From Parelaphostrongylus tenuis (taxonomy: Eukaryota > Nematoda > Chromadorea > Rhabditida > Metastrongylidae), in the NCBI GenBank assembly GCA_019055375.1, contig JAHQIW010007361.1, positions 248,001 through 312,000 on the forward strand: 64,000 bases of DNA, read 5' to 3'. The notes under the pieces are model-generated. The model was not told the DNA's origin. It worked only from the letters and a program-made list of their open reading frames with translations, and searched no databases. The position numbers were made by a program, and so were the translations under genes. How positions within the stretch are numbered: the stretch's first letter is position 1; each line of letters starts with the position of its first letter. Of the stretch, positions 1 through 12,344 are shown piece by piece.

Positions 1-613
1 CACATTGCTTAAAACGCTTGGCGCTGTTCTTCAGAGTGTTTCCTGATTCACTTTCTTCGTAAACATGGTACTGATTTGCATCGTCAGTTGTATGCCAATA
101 AAACACAAGCGAATGCTTGCAGTTTCAAAATTTTAATTCAGACGAAGAATAGTAGAGCGATGGCGATAGATCAAGATTAGAAATGAAATGGCATCAGGAA
201 AAAAGAAAATACGATGACATGCTTGATATCCTTGCCCATGTCACTCTCTAAATGGCACCGGCAACGATCAAATCTCACGGCAATTCTCGCATCTCTCTGA
301 ATAATTGCATAGAATAAAATTTTTGCTAAGTGAGTCTCGGAATAACTATCTTACCGACTCACCCAAACCGCTGCCATAGGCAGTCGGCGATCCTTATGGC
401 TCGAAAAAAGATCTACTACCTTGTGATAAGGCCGCTACCAATTTGAACAGAAAAAAAACAAAGGCTACCGGCGTAGAGTTAATATACTAGCGTTCAGATA
501 CTTAGTGTGTATTGAAGAGGCACTGTGATTACGTAACATTTCGAAACCATTTGTTCTATCGACATTTTCTAATCGATCCCAAGCTTTCTTCTATTTAGGA
601 GAACCATTGCTAG

Positions 614-974
614 GCGGTCGAGCGTGCATTCGAAGCTGAAACTCGTCTGGACCACACTACTAATCGTGTCAACGTTTTTCACTTAGTTGGGGTCTCTGTG
701 TGCTCTACTTCGTACTGGTTTGCGTTGATGGATGCCCATTCAAATATAATGTGAGTGAAATGGCGATGGAAAGCATTAAACAATTCACATCCCTTAAGAA
801 CACATGGTGTTCTTCCTTTTACGGCACTGGCTCTCGTAGTTGCTATCTTGCAGGTGTTGATAGATGAGAAGGAGGTTCAACGACTTTCAAAGCTTTTATT
901 GACTTCAGGAATCATTTTAGGTGTCACTCAACTTCTACCTCGGTTTATTCCTCAATTCTACAGTCAATTGCTTA
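614..974 (+). CDS. Exons of an unrecognised membrane protein
   Basis: Two exons fit well on the + strand: 614-750 (acceptor GCTAG, donor AT|GTGAGT, ends in phase 2) and 799-974 (acceptor CCCTTAAG, donor A|GTGAGT, ends in phase 1). They are separated by a 48-base intron. The 104-residue open product runs through a charged start (RAFEAETRLDHTTNR), a hydrophobic stretch (VFHLVGVSVCSTSYWFALMD), a second (THGVLPFTALALVVAILQVL) and a third (LLLTSGIILGVTQLLPRFIP). That suggests three or so membrane segments. I do not recognise the family. The preceding exon must end in phase 0 and the following one start in phase 1; neither was found, and the gene may run off the left edge. Confidence 0.45.
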
Positions 975-1536
975 GTGAGTTTTTTTTAAACAATTGGTAT
1001 TGGGAATGAATTTTTGAAACAGGTGGGAAATGCAAGAACAAGCGCGGTTTCCTGACATAACTAGTTTAGTGTTACGCAACAAAAGAGTTCTTTTTCTAAA
1101 TAGTTTTTATAACAAGATTTTCTCCCTCAACCTATACCGCTCTATGTGGAAATCGTAATGTCCATAGAGCTTCGGAGCTTAAGCGACAATGTCTACAGAT
1201 TTTTATGCGTACATCAATTGATAGGACTTTGAAGGTGTCTTTTGTGGCCTCAATTTTTTTAGTAAAGCAAAAACATTGATCCAGATGATAAAACACTGAT
1301 TTCAAGAAACTATTTTGTCGTCTCTTTATGGACTAACGATTATAAATATGACATTATGCATATGAAAAGCGAAACCAATAGAGGCGATATCCAAATTGTC
1401 AGATAAATATTGAACAAATAACGGAATAAAGTTGTCAATCTTTCTGCAACACATACTTTTCATTAACGACCAAACAAATAAATTGTCTCATAAAAAGAAT
1501 TTGTTCGACATTTGAAAATAGAACGAAATGATTATA
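975..1536. other. No gene seen
   Basis: A+T-rich with stops in all frames between the left-edge exons and the first mariner relic. The next exon of the 614-974 gene should lie here or further on, but I could not place it. Confidence 0.5.
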
Positions 1537-1930
1537 CTAGGCAGGGAAGAAAGTTCTAGAGCGCTTGTAAAAAGTTGAAAATTTGTGCATGATTTTCAAA
1601 CAAAAATATTAATAACTATTACTCAAATAAAAGCTATCGTTTTCTACGACTGTCTGCCATTGGTCCGCCAAGTTCCGGATCTAGCCGAAATCTTTTATAA
1701 GTTCGTTTGCCAATTCTCGAGCATTTGACGATGATTTGTTTTCCAAAGCAGCAATAAAATCTTCGCTGTTCAACTTTGTTGTCGTCCTGAACGACGCTCG
1801 TCTTGAAGTCAAGGTTTCCGGTATCAAAGCGTTGAAACCAGCATCCAGCTGCAGATTTGTTTGTTGTGGCTTACCCTTTAACTTTGTTCATTTCATCGAC
1901 TGCACCTCGCTTTGAAAGACTCTTTCTCCA
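1537..1930 (-). mobile_element. Mariner relic, internally deleted, minus strand
   Basis: On the minus strand, 1930-1690 encodes the N-terminal helix-turn-helix part of a mariner transposase; ENKSSSNARELANELIKD is visible. It then runs directly into the element's 3' end. The terminus at 1537-1620 matches the 3' end of the 45881-47154 element, so most of the catalytic domain is deleted. Confidence 0.65.
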
Positions 1931-2289
1931 ATATTGACACAAAAAATATAAACTTAGATTGTATTGGTGGGGATGGCGAAGCATGTAGCAAAGTAAATAA
2001 AGATCATTGAAATTTAATAGGCCTTTGGTGGGGAACCTCACATAAGAAAGTGTATATTCCCATGATATGGATGGAAGTTATCTCATGCTTATTGAAGTAC
2101 CCCTGAAATTTCTTTCCAATTGTAGTATCTGTGTGCTTCTGTTTTTAACCGAAATAGTGTTTTCTAGACATTATATTTCAGTACAAATATTAGAATGACA
2201 CCTTTTCACAAAAATTCCTGCACTCCCCAAAACAGACCTTTTTTTGATGGTATATTGCTAGTCTAACAAGTTCTTGTTTCCGATGTCTT

Positions 2290-2306
2290 GGGGGGGGGGG
2301 GGGGGG
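2290..2306 (+). repeat. Run of 17 G
   Basis: An uninterrupted guanine tract. It may be length-variable or an assembly artefact. Confidence 0.95.
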
Positions 2307-2951
2307 ACCTGAGAGATCCATTACAAATTCTTTGCAGATAAACGCGACCACTATTCTTCATCGATCTGATCAGGCCTTGCTGATATGTTAGTTTAGCGTT
2401 CGTTTCGAGTGTTTTCACAAGACCATGCTCATTTAAATATGTCTCAAAATTATTTTTTGAGCCATTTTTTGAGGGTTTTGTGTGCACTTATACTGTGAAT
2501 ACACGTATTTCTGCGGCTTTACACCCTCGTCGGTCGCACGGTGTCTTTTCGTTCAGTCTCTTCCTCGAGAATCCAACTATGTATAGAGGAAAAGATCACA
2601 TGCATAGTTCAAGAAATAATTATCAAGCATCTTAGTATAGTTCCCACGCCTGATTCTCATGCGGCCCTTTAAGGACCATGTGGGGCGTTTCGTCTCACAC
2701 CGCGCGACGTCGCATCTGACTCAGCAACTGTAATGGGATCGTTGCGCCACGTTAGAAAGGCGGCTCATCTCGTGGTAAGACAAACGTAGACAGCATGGCG
2801 GATACGGGAATACAGACCCATGTTCTGAGAGATCGTTATCATCATGAAATGATAGGCTTTTATTACAAGAGCTCCTGCAGAGATAATCTTTGTGAAAGGA
2901 ACATCCATGTCTTCCATATTACATCTATACATCATATGTTCAACGAGAAAA

Positions 2952-3240
2952 CTACATCGTCAAATGATAACAGCAATGATGATGACAAAGATAATGATTA
3001 TGATAACAACAGTAATGATAATGACAACGATAATGATAGTGATAATGATAGAGATAACGTGGTAGTGCTGATGGTAATAATAGTGAAAAAGACAAAGACA
3101 GTGATAGTGATATTGATAATGGTAACGATAATGTACGAGAATTAGCCGTGGGAACTACACTAAGATAATGATAACGATAGTGGTAATGATATGGTAGTCA
3201 TAGTGATAATGATCGTGGTAACGATAGTGATAATGATACC
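2952..3240 (+). repeat. Degenerate GATAAT/GATAGT array
   Basis: About 290 bases are built from GATAATGATAAC-type units with drift. It creates an apparently acidic open frame (2795-3145) that I do not regard as a gene. Confidence 0.9.
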
Positions 3241-3350
3241 CAGTAATGTAGAGTGATTTGCCAAACTTTCGCGTCAGGCGAGACTAGAACCCACACCTTA
3301 CTCTACCCGCGAGCGAGTGCTATATCCATTACACTACTGCCTATTTCGCA
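3240..3350 (-). mobile_element. tRNA-derived SINE, family 2
   Basis: The minus strand reads AGTAGTGTAATGGATATAGC (A box) and GGTGTGGGTTCTAGTCTCGC (B box), then the family tail GACGCGAAAGTTTGGCAAAT to TACTGGGTA. It directly follows the GATAAT-type array. Confidence 0.55.
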
Positions 3351-3599
3351 CACCACTTTTTCAACGCTACAGCGAATCTCTCTGTCACCCGCCAACCGTC
3401 AATGACCCAGTCTTGGTAGTCGATGTCGACAATGAACCCAATCACGCTAATAACTAAAGATCAAATGGAATCATTAAGTTGGAAAAGAAATTTTCATCGT
3501 TTGAATGAGAATGTCGTTCTTTCGCATAAATCGTGTGTGATTTTCATATCATTTGATAGGTCTATTTCTTGCGCATCGATTGATATATAATTTGCCTAT

Positions 3600-4053
3600 A
3601 TCCGCTGCAGAATGAAGTTGTCTAGGCCGAGAAGTACTCAGAACTTGTTCGTCGAAAGCGCGCTTTGCTCCAGCAAGGCAACGCAAAACCATACACAGCC
3701 AAAAAGACCAAACAAAGTTTGAGCACTTGGACGGAGTTGAGATTCTATCGCATCCACCCTATAATCCGGACGTTGCTCCACTTGATTACGGCCTTCTCCG
3801 ATCAATGCAACACTTTTTGGAAGTTCACCGAGTTGAATTTTTTGATAGTGTTGAAGAAGCATGTCAAGAGTTCTTCGATTTAAAGCCGAAGGAGTGGTAC
3901 TTCGATCAGATTCGAAACCTGAACCTGGCGCCGGTGGCAAAAAGTGGTGGATAATGATAGCTTGTATTTTGAAGAATAGTTGTTGTTGTGTTGTCTGAAG
4001 GTATGCATATATTTTGAATGTTTTATCAAATGATGGAAACTTTCTTTCCAACC
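3600..4053 (+). mobile_element. Mariner relic, C-terminal part with 3' terminus
   Basis: The + strand carries the mariner C terminus in shifted frames: QGNAKPYTAKKT, then EILSHPPYNPDVAPLDYGLL (the third catalytic Asp block), then EEACQEFFDLKPKEWYFDQI. The 3' terminal repeat TTTCTTTCCAACCT ends near 4053 next to TA. The N-terminal half is missing. Confidence 0.75.
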
Positions 4054-4063
4054 TAAGATTTTT

Positions 4064-4365
4064 ATCTAACCGCTTTAGCGGTGGCAAGATTTCATAGATA
4101 CCCAGTTATGTAGAGAGATGTGCAAAGCCTTCGCGTCGGGCAGGACTAGAACTCGCATCTCACTCTATGCGGGAGCTGACACTTAGATGTGCTGTAGCGT
4201 AGGAAGAGTGATTTGCAAAATGGTCGTCATTAATGTAATGAATAGAGCACGCTCTCCCGGATAGAGTGAGGTGCGGGTTCTAGTCCTGCCCGACGCGAAG
4301 GCTTTGCACATCACTCTATATTACTGGGTATCTATGAAATCTTACCACAGCTAAAGCGGTTAAAT
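4064..4365. repeat. Head-to-head pair of SINE family 2 copies (inverted repeat)
   Basis: 4064-4175 (TAACCGCTTTAGCGGTGGCA through the GGGCAGGACTAGAACTCGC region) is a close reverse complement of 4254-4365. Arms are about 110 bases with a spacer of about 80. Each arm holds a B box (GGTTCTAGTCC on the respective strand) and the family tail ending ACCCAGT. Confidence 0.75.
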
Positions 4366-4849
4366 AAGAAGAATTCCATTTGATAATGATGATTATTGTG
4401 ATAACGATAAAGATAATGATTAACTGCCTCCCAGGAATTAACTGGTTGTCCATAACCAAGGCGTACTTTCCTCTGCCTTTGTCTCACTATGGATTTTCTC
4501 ATGGTCTCAGTCAACTACGGTAACGGCGGCGTCTCGTGTGGTGGAAGTGAAGGCGCTCGTAGCAACGTAGGCGGAGGAAGCAAGACATTCTCGCACGGAG
4601 ACACAGATGCCGCAGTCTAGGGCTGTCGCGCGACGGCGCGACATCGTCTGCCTGTAAACGCGATTCCTAAAGAGATAGGTTTATAACTGAACTTCCGGAT
4701 AGTAGACTTTGGCTTGTTGTTAGCACCAACAGTCTATAGTTGCTGTTGATTTTCTCCGACTTGTGAACCGCAAATAAACGGCGTTAGGAATGCTCCCCGA
4801 CAAACCACCAGTTGACTAACAATTATAGTTCCCTTCATTTATTTGAGCC

Positions 4850-5300
4850 AACATGTCATACGGTCTGGTAAGGGCTCTTGTACAGCCCGATACACGTGTT
4901 TCGTCCTTACAGACCCGTCAGTCGGGCAGAACCCGTCGCCTTTAATCTTTTAGCCAATCCTTCCGAGAGCCCTACTCTCCCTGCATAAAGGTATTGAAGA
5001 CGAACGCTTTACACTGTAAGCCAAGTGAAATTTTCACCGAACTTACACCGTTGTACACTCGCTTGCCCTCTGGTTGGTATTTTTATCATATTATACCTTT
5101 ATTTCGAGTGTTGTAGGGATAGTAGGGCTCCCGAGGGGATTTGCTAAAAAGGTTGAAAGACGACAAGTTCTGCCCTACTGACGAGACTGTAAGATCGAAA
5201 CACGTGTATCAGGCTGTACAAGAGCCCATTACCAGATCACATGACATGTTGGCTCGAATAAAAATAAATTGATCTATTGAAATTTGAGCGTGGTCTCAAT
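4850..5300. repeat. Foldback element, family A
   Basis: The left arm 4853-4985 (AGCCAACATGTCATACGGTC to CCCTACTCTCCCTGC) and right arm 5118-5262 are near-perfect reverse complements. Each includes GGGCTCTTGTACAGCC. The spacer of about 130 bases carries no transposase. An A+T-rich outer extension (TTGAGCGTGGTC) follows on the right. Confidence 0.8.
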
Positions 5301-6929
5301 AAAACACTCAAATTGAAGGTATAACAATTATAGTATTTTAATTTGAGGAATAGAATGCTATCATAATTATTAGGGTGCAGTTCCTGTAATGAAAACAAAT
5401 TCACAAACAATTTTTAACAAAATTATGTGTTTTGTTAACGTAAGAAACAAAAGCTGTATCTCTCTATTGTGGCCGATAACCTGAGTTATTCAATGGATTT
5501 TGTTTGTTATGGACGCCTTGGCTTGAGCAAAGCAAGAACGACAATTTGTGAGCTCTGCACTATTGCTATCAATTACATCTACGCACTTCTTCGCACAGCT
5601 GTGCCACCAGTAGAACAGCAGGGTTATTCACCGACGTGGCTGTGCGTTAACTTGTGAATAACTCGTGAATGTAGTAATGATCATTTAAGAGAATGTCAAT
5701 ATTTTGGGTCAATGTCAAATGTCCATACCACTAATTGCAAAAAATTTCTCTTTTTTCTTAGAAAAGAACAGCTGATTTTAGGCCTTTGTGGCCAATTATG
5801 CCTAATTTAGGTTATGTTGAAGCTAGCATCAAATCCATTCATCTATACACTTCGAATTCGTGCAATCAAAGCCAGTGTGGTCTCGTTTTTGGCCACTGTT
5901 TTCCATCGAAAAACGTATCCGACGAAGAATTGCAAGACGAGCATGGCTTTGCTCAGCACCAGTTCAACAAATCGTCATCTTCTGTGACTTGCTTCTCAAC
6001 TTGATGATGTAATTAATTCATTCTTATTCATTATGATCACCGGGAATAACAGGTAAATGACGTTGAAACAGAAGCGGTGAGGCAAGATGGTTGTGATCTG
6101 TCTTGATTCGAGAAAACCAGTACTCATTGAGTTCCTTGAAATTTTTGAAGAAATTACTCAGCAGAAAGCGCTAAATAAGTACGGAAACAAAATTTCTGAC
6201 TCTGGTTTATCACTTCGCATCAATCCGCAACTTTTCCAAAAATCATTTGTGAGATCAATACGTTAAAACTGAGCCGCTTGCATCCGCAGAGGCATACGAT
6301 TAGAGGTGCGTACCCCTAGTGTTTGCTTTTGGAATCACCACTAATGAAGATTTACTCTTGATTTCATAGATTTCAATGGGACTGTTTTTCTTAGTTCGAA
6401 AATTTACTGCTGAAGTTCAAACGGATTAACGATAACTTAACAGCTATCACTTGCTCGGCGTTCAAAAAAAATTTAACCAACTTTCGTCAACATTCAATCA
6501 TCATTGTATCCAGCAATGTCGACGTACAATCAACCTTATTATTGCACGTTCGCAAACTTGTAGCAATGCCAAGAATGAATACATGAATAAGGAAAAATGG
6601 GCAAGTACTTTTTCTCGATAGCGAAAGGAAAATGAAGAATTCACGTCATGCCTGGAAATGTTTGTGCTCTCAAGCTGGAAACAAGCCCTGGGCCATGAGT
6701 CGCAAATGAGTTAGCTGAACCTTTATGTATCAGTGTTCTTAATTATGTATTCTAATTACTGTATCATACAAATTCGTTTCTTCCTCACTAACTTTTGAAA
6801 ATCTATTGTATTTGGGCGATTTCAATCCTTGCCTTTTCTTCTTAATTTTCTTACGAGTATGTATATAATATTTCTTATCAGACACACTCTCGTTGTGATC
6901 TCCGGAATAAATAAACTTGTATTCGTTTT
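5301..6929. other. No supportable gene
   Basis: There are only short open frames (5469-5657, 5786-6004). Neither shows recognisable motifs or convincing splice context. Confidence 0.5.
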
Positions 6930-7345
6930 TTTTTCTCAACTCGTCTCGCACTGTATAAGTGCCCATAAAAGATCTCATGAAGAGCTCAAACTGTATTGTA
7001 AGATCTTATTGTTCTTGAGCGAGGCCTTAAAAAGTTGGCTGCACTGTTTGTTACATGTGCCTACGTAACAGCAAGAGGCCGTGCAATCGACAATCAATCA
7101 CTCTGGAAGAACGCCGCAGTGATTGTCTCGCCCTACGTCGAGTTTGAAGTCGTCAATTCCTCTATAAAGGGATAGATTCCCGAAGTCCGTTTGAGTGAAA
7201 ACTGACGAAGCTGCAAGGCTAAAACACGCGTCTTGTACCGTATAAATGCCCATAACGGACCTCATGAAAGGCTCAAGAACATTGTCAGATTATGCTTTTT
7301 TCTCGATGACTCTATACGTATAACAGCACAGCCGCTTTAAAAGAG
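6930..7345. repeat. Foldback family B
   Basis: Two similar arms carry GCACTGTATAAGTGCCCATA (6949) and TACCGTATAAATGCCCATAA (7236), each followed by a CTCATGAA(A)G stretch. Between them lie GAACGCCGCAG and CTCGCCCTACGTCGAG, which recur in the 41.6-42.0 kb copy. Confidence 0.5.
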
Positions 7346-8569
7346 TGCTGAAGTTGAGTTTTCAAGATAGAATGAAGTTATAAATATTGAATAAGCCTCA
7401 AAGCATTCGGCACTGATCAATCTTCTAAGAATGCGTCATAAATTCTAGCCCATTCGTAGCATCACAAAAAATGTTTGAATACATAGGGAGCATACGGTAA
7501 GGCATAAATACACAGTAGCATGCAAAAGCTCTGCTAATATATCAAGTTATTGTTTTTATCCTCGCAAAGAAGTCTGACGCCAGCTTGTCGATTGTGAAGG
7601 GATGGAAGACTGCGACTGATTGAGGTGTGGTCGAAGCAACCACAGGTGTAATATAAATCATCGTTAACAACGATGCTGTACCACATCACAGTAGTTATCA
7701 TTGCTGGAATGTTATAAAGTTGAAAGAATGTCATCAAAAAAAGTTTTAGAATGAGAATCACAAGAATGTTGAGATACGAGCAAAACTCGGAACCTCATTT
7801 GGGCTTCAAACCTGCGATTATCTGAGAGGATAACTCAAGGTCCGCAACTCAGAATTCCTGTGGTTCTATCCAACATCGTACTCTATCATGAAAAAGGATT
7901 CACAACGAACAAAAATCAAAACATTGTAAAAAGACTTGAGATCGAAGTTTGCTCTTCAGCACCCACGCAGAACAAAGCCGTAATCTTTCCAAATGTTGGA
8001 GAAAAAAAATTTTTTCTTTTTCTTACCATACTGTAGAATACTACAATACAGCATACGTACAAACAGAGCGGAAATCACCTACAAAATATCCATCCAATTT
8101 GTATTATGAATCTTAAATAAGCTTTCTGTGTGAAGACTTAGAAAAATTCGAGCTATCTACCACTGTCGCTCCTTGATTCTTGCTGAGGTTTGGCACTTTA
8201 CTAGTACCGTTCTTCAGAGACGGCGCCCAATTGCAGCACCGCTTCATTCGGGTTTCTGGTTGATATTGTCAATTTTCGTAGCTTCGACGACCTTCTGTTA
8301 GAATTGAATCGAGCCATCCTTACCTAGAAACTCATAATGAACAATCGCGCCTTTCAACATGCCACTGATTAATAATTCAAATGGAAAGAAAAACTTCGTA
8401 TATTAGCCTTTCGTCCATCTGCGGTAATAAAAGCAGCGTATTCAAATAGTAAGAGGAAAAGACAAGTTCAGTCATGCTGACCAAATCCGACAGAATATTT
8501 CGTCACATTCATGCATTTCATTTGAATGTGGCAAAACGTTGTGACGGATTGAATCAAGATCGTTAAATT
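7346..8569. other. No gene seen
   Basis: A+T-rich, no domain-like reading on either strand. Confidence 0.5.
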
Positions 8570-9345
8570 TGTAGTACGTTGTGTTTAGAGTTCGTGTCAT
8601 TTTCGTTTTTCTTTCAAGAGATTCTTGTGACAAAATTGAACGATTTTTGTAACGTTCAAACGCAGTATCTTGGGAACATTTGGGTTACAACTTGCCTACA
8701 TTCTTTAAGCTTTAGCTGTCTTAGGAACAAATTCGCTTGCTATTCATGTACGCGTAGAGGAAAAGCAAACGAAGCGGCGCGCAAGATTAATGGCGCTTAG
8801 GCAGATAATAAAGTTGCATATTTGGAGGATCAGGCACGCTCAAGTCGTTTACAGAAGATTAAAATCAAGCTATCCTTGAGATTTTCGAAGAGAATCCATC
8901 AGTTGCATGCTGAGTGCTAGCCAAAGACTTCCATTGTAAGTTCAAGACCATAGCCAACATTTTGCACGTACTGGGTAAAGTCTGGAAGAAGTCAAAGTGA
9001 GTATTACATAAATTGACCGAAGGCCAGAAGAAGAAGCGTGACGAAGTATCACATCGTCTTCTCGGTCGATACCCTCCCGAACTCGGCTTCCTGAACGACA
9101 TCATCACATGTGGCGCAAAGCGGATGGCCTTCGACAACCGTCACATGCAGAACGAGTGGTTCTCGCTTGGTCAGAAGTCTTCGTCGCTCCCAGTTAAGAC
9201 TTCCACAAGGAGAAGCGCATGTTGGAATCGCGAGGGCATCATCCACTACGAAGTTCTTCTTGTCCATGAACTTGTTACCACAACAGCTCCAGCTCAATGA
9301 AAGTATGGAGAAGTTGCACACTAAAGTATTCGTAAGAAAATACGC
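8570..9345 (+). mobile_element. Mariner transposase relic (second mariner family)
   Basis: Fragments run in order on the + strand: EAARKINGA (helix-turn-helix) near 8770, ILEIFEENPSVAC near 8870, LHVLGKVWKK near 8970, then LTEGQKKKRDE, LNDIITCGAKRMAFDNR and GIIHYEVLL to about 9330. The usual TGDEKW catalytic block reads TCGAKR, so the second acidic residue is lost. Stops and frameshifts also inactivate it. The first part matches the short element at 33573-33940. Confidence 0.75.
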
Positions 9346-10934
9346 AATTGAATGGTACTAATATCGTGCAATTTCGTTAGAAAAATCATATCAGAGCCGC
9401 ACGAACTTTTTCTGCAACCCATTACTAATTTATGCTCTTTACGTTGATGGATGAACTTTGCAATATACGACGCTCTTCTTAAAGATTTGGCGACTAGTTA
9501 CTGAATCATTAAGATCTATGGCTGTATATCCACATTCTCCGCATGATCTATCTCCAAGTATTCATTATTGACTTAGTTGTAAATTTGTGGCTCTACTATA
9601 AGTTGAATAAATATCACATTGTTGGATAAGGCAGCTATTTACTGTAAACGAGAACTGATTATTTCCTTAGAGGTGCCGAAAGTGATCGCTGATAAGACAA
9701 CATCAATCTATCTAAATCTGAACAATAACTCATCGAAATAAGAGAAGCAACGGTGTCACTGAGATATTTACAAAATATGAAGCAAATATTTACTAAGTGG
9801 CGATTTCAAAAGCAATCTTTCGAGTCATACATTCATAATCGCCTACCGCGACGCTGCAGCCAGAAATTTTGGACAGAACGTTCCTTGTTCATGAGCCCTG
9901 CGAATCATCAAAATCATGTTTGAAAAAATAAATTCTCAGCTAGCTGCCTTTTACAAAAAAGTGATAGAACTTAACGCTTTTCGGCTTGTCATTGTTCATC
10001 TACTTTCAGTCAATCAAGCTGTCATGTTACTTATAGACAAAGTTTTCACTGCAACACTGGTTTCATTTTCTTCGCGTACACATCTCATCTAGCTCATTAA
10101 CCATCGTGTTCGTCGAGTGGGCTTTACTAGATTTGTAGAGCCTCTTTATAGCGTATGAGAGCTTCCGTTTGACCCCATTGCTTGAGAAACATCAAATGCA
10201 TCACAATTTTTCGAGTGAAGTAATTAATTCTGCTAATTGTCCCGCTAAAATATTGATAACTATCTGTTAATTACTCCAAAGAAGCTGGGGTGTGCGGGTT
10301 CATACTCACAGCGAAATGCGGAGATTATAAATTTGCTCTGGGAAAAATTACGCTTTAGTTCGGTACACTTATGGTGGAGTGTATTTTCCCTGAAACACTT
10401 CTACATCTAATGGCAGTTACATGACATTAGTAACACTATTTGTAAAATAATTAGTGAAGAGGTAAAGTCGTTCAATTTTGATTTATCTGAGATATACCAT
10501 GCATTTATTCTCATTCGTATCATTTTCAATGTGATCAAGTGCACATTTGTCTACCACTTTGAACTGTCGGGGTCCGCCTTTTCCAGGTGCGGAGTGAAAT
10601 TTATGAAAAAAGTCGTATAGCGCATCGCTACCACTTCCTCATGACACCACAAGATGGTTGAAAGTACTGCTAGTGCTCATTATGGCTGACGCACAATGTT
10701 TCATTCACTAAGGCTTTGGTAGGCCTATGTAGGATAGTGATCGCTCGAGCCTATACCCATTACATTCTTCGCACCAGAGTAAGTCGTCCCATATTTTCCG
10801 AATTAGACATTCACCACTGACATCAAATGCGTTGCCGCAGATTCTTCTTCCAATTTATACCACTCATCGAACAAGTCCGTCGCCGTTACAAAGGTGGAAT
10901 CTAAATCAGTTGCCTGGAAAACATATGCATAGTC
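9346..10934. other. No firm gene
   Basis: One acceptor (TACTTTCAG at 10009) opens a 26-codon frame reading NQAVMLLIDKVFTATLVSFS. It has no partner and is left unassigned. Confidence 0.4.
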
Positions 10935-11150
10935 CCTGTGACCGCAAGTGGCGCAGCGGTTAGAGGTGCTGTGCGCCACACAAAGGCTGATGGCTCCATC
11001 TCGTGCTCATGGCCCACCGAACCTTCCATACCTCGGGAGTCGGTGAAATAGTACCAGACATAGCCAACACTGGCTCGATACAGCGGTAGGCCACATGAAT
11101 CATGGTAAAAAGATATACATTTAATCACCATCAGGGGAAGCCAAAAATTG
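10935..11150 (+). mobile_element. tRNA-derived SINE, family 1
   Basis: The head carries an A-box-like GTGGCGCAGCGGTTAGAGG. The body has the family marks CCTCGGGAGTCGG, ACCAGACATAGCC and CGATACAGCGGTAGGCC. The tail TTTAATCACC matches the copies at 27135 and 40850. Confidence 0.6.
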
Positions 11151-11647
11151 AAATGCAATACATTGCTCTTCCTCCAAAATTGTTCAACGTGGAGAGCTTC
11201 ATCCTATACCCCTTTATTCATTTTTTTTTCAAAATTTTCAAAGTCTACGTATCATACGTGACTAGTTAAGAGAAATATACCTTCAAGAACTTTTTATATG
11301 GCGCTATTTGCTTTTTCTTTATTGAAATTACGGCAGCAGCTCTTTTCGTAACTAAGAAAAATTGTTGCGAACAAATAGGGCGGCCAGACCAATTACAGAA
11401 TTATAGGGGAGTGGTGGTGGTCAAGCTTTGTCTTCTGATTTTGAGGATACCACTATCCTATGAGTCTCATTTAGCGACGCACATATTGGCTATGTTTCTC
11501 CTCAAAAAGTAAGTTTTTATGAAGGAGTTGCATTACAACCAGAAAGCACAGGAAGATTATATACATTACTGTCTCGGTTGTCTGTTCAAAATCTTTCCAT
11601 CGCTTGATCCAGGTGTAGGGTAGATGAGTGCTAATCGTCTCCTTGAT

Positions 11648-12168
11648 TTAGCGGACGATCGAACTCACCCATAGCATGGTTGGAGCCCGTCCAAGCTCCA
11701 GCAGGTCATTTATCAATCCGTGTGGGGTTGAAAAATTGTTACTGGACTTGTTCAAAACAGGCTTTATGCCTAATCCACGTGGATACAATTTAGCTCGGCT
11801 CCAGGAAGATTGAGTGAGATCGGCATGCATTCATGACGAAAAGATCCTCATGCAAAAGTGAAATCCATACCAAATAAAAAGTTGAAAGACGTTCGTATGT
11901 GGTGAAGACGAGAAACGAATCGAATATAAGAATGCTAGTATCTGCACAGCGTATTACATGCAATGCCACATCGTGTAAGAATACAGTAATAGCCAATAAT
12001 GGTGCATTCTGTCTTGGTTATTATTGATATACTGACATTATACCAATGTAAAACTCTAAGCGGCTTGTCTCCAATGGGTAATTGGAAAATTTGAAAACGA
12101 CTTACCGGCTCCGAAGAAGGCGAAGCTCTCCGAAACGTCTGCCACCGCAGTTTTACCGTACTGCATTC
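11648..12168 (-). CDS. Candidate minus-strand exons, unassigned
   Basis: Two coding-like pieces occur on the minus strand. One starts at an ATG near 12168, reads MQYGKTAVADVSESFAFFGA and ends at a GTAAGT donor (exon edge near 12104). The other, about 11802-11669, follows a pyrimidine-rich acceptor (CTTCCTGGAG). It reads AKLYPRGLGIKPVLNKSS, then LINDLLELGRAPTMLW, and ends at GTGAGT. Their phases do not match directly (1 versus 2), so an unseen middle exon would be needed. The function is unknown. Confidence 0.25.
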
Positions 12169-12344
12169 TTTTTTATTCAACAAATTGCCAAGGTTAATAG
12201 GTAGACGGTTCTCTCAGCAGTGAGCATTACCATAGCATTGCATTATGTCTTCGACTTCAAAATTATGACTAAACTTGATGTGATCTGTGATTTAAAGGTG
12301 TGCGTGAAGATCGTGTATAAAAAATTAAATACTGTCAAGTGTTG

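Noticed and set aside
2795..3145. 116-codon acidic open frame
   Set aside because: It is produced by the GATAAT-type array; composition is purely repeat-driven.
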